Assembly (NCBI GenBank): GCA_041941305.1
Contig: JBGTQJ010000100.1
Coordinates: 1-20,547, forward strand
Direction of reading: 5' to 3'
Length of the DNA: 20,547 bases
From: JANSWP01 sp041941305
Lineage (GTDB): Bacteria; Bacteroidota; Bacteroidia; Chitinophagales; Saprospiraceae
Position numbers and translations under genes: made by a program. The first letter of the stretch is position 1, and every line of letters begins with the position of its first letter. Under the pieces are notes generated by a model. That model searched no databases. It saw only the letters and a program-made list of their open reading frames with translations, and was not told the origin of the DNA. This document shows positions 15,356-20,547 of this stretch, one piece after another.

Positions 15356-18300
15356 ATGCTTTCCAGATATCCATTCCTCCCAGCCAAAAGGAATAGAATT
15401 GCTCCATGAGTTCTCCAGTTTGTTCGTCAGGTACTTGCCACAAGCTCATAATGATATTTTCCACACCAGCTTTTTTGAAAGCGCGCTGTAAACCAAAAAC
15501 CCCTTCGCTACCCTGAATATCTCCCAAGCCCGTTTCGCAGGCGGAAAGGACTACCAGCTTAGTGTTGGCAAGGTTCATATTGGAGATTTCATAGGCAGTT
15601 AAGATACCATCTTCAATCCCATAAGGCATGGCTTCCCCCTTCCATGCTTTGTTGGCTCCTGCAAGGATCAGTCCGGATCGAATGAGTGGATTTTCTGAAA
15701 AACGAAAGCCTGAACCATTTTGATCCATCTCCTTTTTGTCCTTTTTTAAATCGGGAAAAAAGAAACCATGAGTGGCAACATGTAGGATAGATGGAGAAGG
15801 GTTTTCCTCTCCAATTGCTTTGAAAGATTCTTCAGTTGCCTGATGTTGGGAGTAAAGCCTGGTTTGTATCCCATACCCCTCAAATATTTTTTGCAATAGT
15901 TCGGATTCAACTTTGGTTCCAGGTAAATATTCCCAGCTTTCTTCCAATTTCCCCCTTTCTGTAATAGGATAGTCATTAAAGGCAATGACAGGATCTTGCA
16001 TTTTAGATTTAGTAGTTGAATTAGCGATTGCTGAACTATCTGCATCGTAATGGATATCGGCAAAAAGGAAAGCATTGGAATTAGATAATCTCCGTTCGGG
16101 TTTCTTGAAAACTACTTGTCGGGTACTTGATAAATAACGCAGTTGAAAACGGTCTGAGAGAAATTCGGTTTTGTTCACAGGGATGGCTTGAAAAGATATA
16201 CGATGAAGCAAGCCTGCCGGAGAATAGTATATTTTTTTTATGTCTTTCAAAAAAGGTTCAATTGGTTTCCAAATGAGGGAATAGAGTTCATTAGAGGTTT
16301 TGACTTTGCCACGGGGTTCAACACCTCTAACAGCATAAAGGCTTGCCAACATATCATCATTTGAATTTTCTGTTTGCTCGAGTAAATTTTTTAAACGATG
16401 TTCTTCAAAAAGGGGAATAAATAAGGGATGCTCATAATCTTTACCAATTAACATAGCGGCATAATAGGTCTTATTAGTCATTGTGGTATCGCTATGCGGA
16501 TAATCAACAAACTCAATAGCTATTTCTCCTCTTTTTAGATGATCTTGAATTTCGTTCCATTTCACTTTTTGTTGCTGATGCCTGAAAGCCACAGATTTTC
16601 TGGCCAATTTGGATTCGAGTACCTGTGCGGACAGCTCAAGACTTTCTAGATCGAAGAATCGATTGCTAATTGGAGTACTATATTCATGGGCGATCAATTG
16701 GCGTATATTCCTCCATTCCTGATATAGATTGAGCAATTTTGCATCCTTGCTTTTTTTTATTAAGTCGCTCATTTGTATGCTCCTTGAAAGTACTTGTCCT
16801 TTCAAGCTTAAAGTGAGGTCGTAACCCAGTTCTTGTGTGTTTACCTGTTTTTGAAAAACGGAATGTAAAAAGGAATAATAACTATCATATTGTGAAGAAA
16901 TAGTTTTGATGTATTCCATTTGTTCGCGATCCGATAGTACAGGAAAAAAGCGATCGATCTGTGTTTGTTGAATGCTGAAAGCCGCTTCAAAATGGGCTGC
17001 AGATTGCTCAAAATCTTCCAGGATAAAACTCAACTCTGCAAGTTCGAATTGCGCATTTCCACAGTAGGGATGTTCTTCACCATAAGCATTTTTATAAATT
17101 TCATAAGCCCTGTGATAATCATTTAATGCATTATCATATTGACCCAATTCCCGATAGGTTCTACCCATTGCGGTAGCTAAGGAACCAAAATTGGGATGGC
17201 CCTCCTTAAAAGTTTTTAAATAATTTTCTCTGGCTTCAAATAAGAGTGATAAGGCCTGGTCATACTGCTCAGTTTCCTGATAAATCACTGCTAAAAGTTT
17301 TAACATGCCATTATAGTCTGAATGTTCTTTACCAAGCCTTTTTTCAACATTTTCAAGTGCTTGTTGCTGAATAGCAATGGCATGGTCATGCTGACCCATC
17401 AGTCGATATAATGCAGCTTGATTGCCTAAAGCCATACCATACCATTCATGTCCTTTACCCATAGATTTTTCAAGTAATTCCAGCGCTTTCTGATATATCG
17501 GCAAAGCTTTGTTGTATTGACCCATGTCACTATATAATTGCCCAAGCTTTATCAATCTGACACCATACATAGAAGTAACTCTATTCTTGTTATGTTCTGA
17601 CGTTTCACTCAAGGCTTTTTTTGCATTTTCAACTGTTTCTTCCAGGCATGACAATGCTTTGTCGTATTGTCCTAATGTCCTGTACAATGATCCCAGGTTC
17701 CCCAACCTGATACCATACCAATAGTGATCGCTACCCAATGCTATTCTCGTATTTTCTAATGATTGAAGGTAATAGGACAATGCCTTGTCATATTGTCCAA
17801 AATGGTTATAATAGATTCCAAGATTGTTGAGTTGTACACCATACTCATGATGTTCCTTGCCATAATTCGCTCCATAATATCTTTCTGCAGTATGTAAATG
17901 GAATTTGGCTTTTTCATATTTTCCTTTTTGGAAATAATATTCACCGAGCTTTTGGCTGGCAAATTCCTGATTGGCTCCAAGGGAGATTAAAAAATCCATC
18001 ATCTTTTTATCCCTTAAGGCTGCAGCAAAATTCAAAGCAGTCCAACCATTCGCCTCTTTTGTTTTTGGGTGAATGCCTCTATCATCGATATCAATTTGAC
18101 ATTTTTCTATCAGAAATTTTAGATGATCGGGTTTGTTTTCCCCAACTGTAATCATGGTTAAATTATAGTAGTTCCCTTTTCCTTTTACATGTATATGTCC
18201 TTTAGGTCGGAAGTCTGCTCCATTATCAAGTAAATACTGAAGTATATCAAGGTCTGCTTTCAGGACTGCCCAATTGGTAATATTGGCTCCATTTTCATCT

Positions 18301-18455
18301 ACTTTATTGATATCAGCACCATTTTCAAGGCTTACCCGCACTTCATCAAGATTGTTATTCATGACGGCTTTTAGTAGGGTGGAATCAATTTGAGAAAAGT
18401 TGAATCCAGGAAAAAAAATAAATAGCAATACTAGAGGGAATATAAGACGCTTCAT
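15279..18455 (-). CDS. Exported ankyrin-TPR-CHAT cysteine peptidase
   Basis: 1058 residues from ATG 18455 (complement); the frame opens at 18521 but the added 22 residues precede a clear signal peptide (LIFPLVLLFIFFPGFNFS), so I chose the later start. Residues 25-170 hold ankyrin repeats (LLDNGADF, GWTALNFAAALRDKKMMDFL). About 167-505 holds TPRs with a 42-residue kinesin-light-chain-like period (xYGxxLxNLGxLYxxxGQYDKAL), about seven units plus one at the front. A helical linker follows, and about 710-1058 is a CHAT domain with catalytic His896 (HVATHGFFFP) and Cys973 (VLSACETGLGD), ending in the family signature PYYWAGFVLVE. CHAT domains are caspase-like peptidases of clan CD, usually controlled by their TPR arm. 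Divergent from the metallopeptidase gene; its 3' end butts against the broken HD gene. Confidence 0.9.
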   Translation of the reverse strand: MKRLIFPLVLLFIFFPGFNFSQIDSTLLKAVMNNNLDEVRVSLENGADINKVDENGANITNWAVLKADLDILQYLLDNGADFRPKGHIHVKGKGNYYNLTMITVGENKPDHLKFLIEKCQIDIDDRGIHPKTKEANGWTALNFAAALRDKKMMDFLISLGANQEFASQKLGEYYFQKGKYEKAKFHLHTAERYYGANYGKEHHEYGVQLNNLGIYYNHFGQYDKALSYYLQSLENTRIALGSDHYWYGIRLGNLGSLYRTLGQYDKALSCLEETVENAKKALSETSEHNKNRVTSMYGVRLIKLGQLYSDMGQYNKALPIYQKALELLEKSMGKGHEWYGMALGNQAALYRLMGQHDHAIAIQQQALENVEKRLGKEHSDYNGMLKLLAVIYQETEQYDQALSLLFEARENYLKTFKEGHPNFGSLATAMGRTYRELGQYDNALNDYHRAYEIYKNAYGEEHPYCGNAQFELAELSFILEDFEQSAAHFEAAFSIQQTQIDRFFPVLSDREQMEYIKTISSQYDSYYSFLHSVFQKQVNTQELGYDLTLSLKGQVLSRSIQMSDLIKKSKDAKLLNLYQEWRNIRQLIAHEYSTPISNRFFDLESLELSAQVLESKLARKSVAFRHQQQKVKWNEIQDHLKRGEIAIEFVDYPHSDTTMTNKTYYAAMLIGKDYEHPLFIPLFEEHRLKNLLEQTENSNDDMLASLYAVRGVEPRGKVKTSNELYSLIWKPIEPFLKDIKKIYYSPAGLLHRISFQAIPVNKTEFLSDRFQLRYLSSTRQVVFKKPERRLSNSNAFLFADIHYDADSSAIANSTTKSKMQDPVIAFNDYPITERGKLEESWEYLPGTKVESELLQKIFEGYGIQTRLYSQHQATEESFKAIGEENPSPSILHVATHGFFFPDLKKDKKEMDQNGSGFRFSENPLIRSGLILAGANKAWKGEAMPYGIEDGILTAYEISNMNLANTKLVVLSACETGLGDIQGSEGVFGLQRAFKKAGVENIIMSLWQVPDEQTGELMEQFYSFWLGGMDIWKAFNKAQQSMRKKYRDPYYWAGFVLVE

Positions 18456-18654
18456 AGAATTGAATTTTTGGGCAAAAGGAACCATATAATGGGATAGACT
18501 TATTCTTGAGTCAATTTGCAATGTCTTATCAGTATGGAAGATTTGTTTCTTGTATGTGCTCCCAGAGCAACATATCTCCCTTCACTAATTTATTAATAAA
18601 TATTGAAGAACATTACTTGTTATCAGAATTTAATGACTTTTTCGATGAGTCATC

Positions 18655-18683
18655 TGATCACAAACTGCTATTTTGTATATTTA
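18655..18683 (+). promoter_or_regulatory. Copy 5 of the shared intergenic motif (before metallopeptidase gene)
   Basis: TGATCACAAA, 13-nt spacer, TATTTA, identical in both boxes to copies 3 and 4, ending 33 nt before ATG 18716. It lies in the 260-nt gap between the divergent CHAT and metallopeptidase genes, oriented toward the metallopeptidase. It links this gene to the caspase block more than 4 kb away. Confidence 0.6.
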
Positions 18684-18715
18684 TATCGAAAGAAGTTCAA
18701 TAAAACAAAAGCATC

Positions 18716-20296
18716 ATGTGGCGTCTTTTACTATTTCTGTTCTTTAGCTATCTGTTCTTTGGGCAGGGACTTGCTAATCTCCCGATAAATCAAATGGCAG
18801 AAGAAGTGCTGCGGCAATTATATGAGGCGACGGCAAATTATCAGGTTGAAATGCCAGGGATTGAAATAGTGCATACTGAGGATAAAATTGCTGGTTATTC
18901 ACATCGAAGAAATATTATCTCTATTGAAGAAAAGGCAATCGGGGTCTGCCGGACTTTTGGGAAAGATTCTTTGGCTGCAATGGCTTTTATCATTGGTCAT
19001 GAGCTGGCCCATGCTTACCAAAGGAATGAAAATGAGCATGAAAATATTACCAATTTTTTGGCTTATGACAAGCATTTTCATACTTCTGTTAGAGAGGAAA
19101 AGCTGGCGGATATCCAGGGTGCCTTTTCTGCCTACCTGGCCGGTTATGATGCATCAGGTTTTCTGTCAGCCCTCATTGAGGAAATTTACCGGACTTATGA
19201 CCTGATTGGACAGCAACTATATGGATATCCAGCCCTGGAAGAACGAATACAGACCTCCAATGAGGTGGAGCTAATTGTCGATTCCCTCATTCAAATATTT
19301 GAAAGTGCCAATTACCTTACTGCATTAGGACATTATCAGATTGCTGTTAAATATTACGAGTATATATTGCAATTTTACATGGGAAGAGAGATTTTTAATA
19401 ACCTTGGGGTTTTGAATTTACACATTGCCATCAATGTTTCAGGAAAGAATGTTGATCCCTTTTATTTGCCATTTGAGTTGGATTTTGAATCCCGGTTGGA
19501 CAAGACCAGAGCTGAGGAACTTACCTTTGAGGAACAGATGATCCGAAGGGCTTATCTCAATAAGGCAATGGAATATTTTGACTGTGTTACTCAATATGAT
19601 GACAGCTACTTTCCAGCTCAGCTCAACCAACTTTGTGCGCTATTATTGTCTGAAGATTATATGGGAGCCCTTAGTTTTTTTGATTCTGGCAAAATTCAAT
19701 ATGAAAACCAGGACCCTGTAGAAATAGCCAAGACTCAGTTGGCAATGGCAGTCGGACATGCAATTTTGGGACAGGAAGATCCAAACCATTTTGGCAAGGC
19801 CGAAAAAATACTGGAAGAATTAAATTCGAATCCCAATCAATTTATTAGCAGGATGAGTGGTTATAATTTTTCCATATTGAAACAAAAACCATTTTCTATT
19901 CCAAAAAATCCTATTTGCAATCTCAAAAGAAAGGATAACTCATATACAAAAATTGATGGGTTCAGCCCTTATAGGTTTATTAGAAAATCCTGTGTTTTTC
20001 TCGACCCTAATGGAGAAGTCGGATATTATTCTGAAAAGCAATTGAATTCAAGGGTTTTGGTTGCAAAATGGAGGGAGGAGGTTATGGTTCTCCAGCGAAT
20101 CACCAATCCGGAGATGAAATCCATCGGTGACCTACATGCAGGTATGTCTGTCGGAAAGCTATTGGAGCAATTAGGTGATGACAGTTATTCAATTGTATCC
20201 GCAAATCGAGGTTATTTTATAGTGAGTCCCACCTGCCAGTTGATCTTTAAAATCAATCAAAGGGAAGAAATTGAGGAATGGGGGAAAGTATTCTGA
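18716..20296 (+). CDS. Exported HEXXH metallopeptidase (M48-like) with helical repeat C-terminal half
   Basis: 526 residues. Signal peptide 1-20 (MWRLLLFLFFSYLFFGQGLA). Zinc site HELAH at 95-99 in a helix (AAMAFIIGHELAHAYQ), with a third ligand probably Glu128 in EEKLAD-x-x-G (128-135), the arrangement of M48-type gluzincins. Unlike membrane M48 enzymes (HtpX, Ste24) it lacks multiple transmembrane helices, resembling periplasmic BepA-like proteins, which also pair the peptidase with TPRs. Residues about 195-385 are helical and TPR-like (LTALGHYQIAVKYYEYIL, FNNLGVLNLHIAIN). The last 130 residues are beta-rich and unassigned. In BepA relatives the role is quality control of outer-membrane proteins; that role here is inference. 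It has its own promoter-like motif and is followed at once by a CHAT gene remnant. Confidence 0.85.
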   Translation: MWRLLLFLFFSYLFFGQGLANLPINQMAEEVLRQLYEATANYQVEMPGIEIVHTEDKIAGYSHRRNIISIEEKAIGVCRTFGKDSLAAMAFIIGHELAHAYQRNENEHENITNFLAYDKHFHTSVREEKLADIQGAFSAYLAGYDASGFLSALIEEIYRTYDLIGQQLYGYPALEERIQTSNEVELIVDSLIQIFESANYLTALGHYQIAVKYYEYILQFYMGREIFNNLGVLNLHIAINVSGKNVDPFYLPFELDFESRLDKTRAEELTFEEQMIRRAYLNKAMEYFDCVTQYDDSYFPAQLNQLCALLLSEDYMGALSFFDSGKIQYENQDPVEIAKTQLAMAVGHAILGQEDPNHFGKAEKILEELNSNPNQFISRMSGYNFSILKQKPFSIPKNPICNLKRKDNSYTKIDGFSPYRFIRKSCVFLDPNGEVGYYSEKQLNSRVLVAKWREEVMVLQRITNPEMKSIGDLHAGMSVGKLLEQLGDDSYSIVSANRGYFIVSPTCQLIFKINQREEIEEWGKVF

Positions 20297-20337
20297 GTGA
20301 TTTAGACTCCTGGTACCCTTTCTATATCAAAATATTG

Positions 20338-20433
20338 CTATCCATTCGGGAAGCTTTCTCCAATGCCCAAAAAGAAATGAAAAAGCAGTACAAAAACCCT
20401 TATTACTGGGCAGGATTTATTTTGGTGGAGTAG
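20338..20433 (+). pseudogene. C-terminal remnant of a second CHAT gene
   Basis: The frame encodes SIREAFSNAQKEMKKQYKNP and then YYWAGFILVE before TAG 20431-20433. Over its last 30 residues it is identical at 18 positions to the end of the intact CHAT protein, including the PYYWAGF signature. Nothing of the catalytic part is present upstream: the His and Cys motifs are absent and the metallopeptidase gene ends at 20296. An ATG at 20278 opens a 51-residue frame overlapping that gene's end, so a short peptide could be made, but a functional product is unlikely. The divergence (18/30) means an old paralogue, not a recent copy. Confidence 0.8.
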
Positions 20434-20547
20434 GAATCAGGATCCTTTCTTTAAATAAATATATATAAAATCACGAAATAAAAAGAGTTTTCTATTCTAC
20501 TGAGGAATAAATTTTTCTAAAGTGTAAAAATGCTGATACAGAGGATT
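20434..20547. other. Right-edge AT-rich segment without a recognisable gene
   Basis: 114 nt after the CHAT remnant. Very AT-rich (TATATATAAAAT), no open frame on either strand that resembles a protein, no hairpin with a T tract. No sequence shared with the downstream flank of the intact CHAT gene, so the homology between the two ends stops at the stop codon. Confidence 0.5.

Noticed and set aside
18456..18540. A copy of the shared motif on the minus strand before the CHAT gene (TGACTCAAGA ... TTATAT)
   Set aside because: Only about half of the first box matches and the second box is poor; it may be chance in AT-rich DNA, so CHAT is not counted in the proposed regulon.
18506..18788. Short plus-strand open frames upstream of the metallopeptidase gene
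   Set aside because: They overlap the CHAT leader, the promoter-like motif or the metallopeptidase start in another frame and have no protein-like features.
1..20547. CRISPR array, tRNA, rRNA or insertion sequence
   Set aside because: No regularly spaced repeats, no cloverleaf or rRNA-like stretch, and no transposase or recombinase frame was found on either strand.

Overview
The window reads as a chromosomal stretch of a free-living Bacteroidota bacterium, perhaps of the Saprospirales/Cytophagales type. The grounds are low GC, starts preceded by A/T-rich sequence rather than a clear Shine-Dalgarno, many secreted or lipid-anchored proteins, and families common in that phylum: secreted caspase-like peptidase, OmpA fusions, CsgG-like lipoprotein, TPR-CHAT peptidase. 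The taxonomic call is inference. I see no tRNA, rRNA, CRISPR array or transposase.

Layout. 2-109 holds the 3' end of an unidentified upstream gene. 229-14734 is a rightward block of six envelope or exported proteins: a caspase-family peptidase with a DUF4384-like domain; a 1361-residue protein with five predicted membrane helices, an Asp-box (sialidase-like) region, a CARDB-like domain and a C-terminal OmpA domain; a 1413-residue secreted protein with repeated beta-rich modules, coupled to the previous gene (4 nt gap); an acidic coiled-coil/lysine-rich repeat protein; a CsgG-family protein; and a small lipoprotein. A strong intrinsic terminator follows the lysine-rich protein. 14775-14800 is a perfect palindrome of REP type. 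14891-15355 is an HD-domain gene that has lost its 3' end exactly where the next gene begins. 15279-18455 (minus) encodes an exported ankyrin-TPR-CHAT peptidase. It is divergent from 18716-20296 (plus), an exported HEXXH metallopeptidase with a TPR-like C-terminal half. Just after that, 20338-20433 preserves only the C-terminal end of a second CHAT gene, a clear remnant.

How the parts may work together (inference). Two clan-CD cysteine peptidases (caspase-like and CHAT) and one zinc metallopeptidase, all with export signals, sit among peptidoglycan- and membrane-anchored proteins. The strongest unifying signal is a repeated intergenic motif, TGATCACAAA - 13/14 nt - TATTTA. It lies 32-54 nt before the chosen start codons of the caspase gene, the OmpA fusion, the lysine-rich gene, the CsgG gene and the metallopeptidase gene. 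It looks like a shared promoter or operator and suggests that the caspase block and the metallopeptidase are one regulon, possibly an undescribed envelope-proteolysis or envelope-stress system. The motif also fixes the true starts of two genes whose open frames extend too far upstream.

The region from 14735 onward is rearranged: palindrome, broken HD gene, inward-moved CHAT gene and CHAT remnant. It looks like a site of gene turnover.
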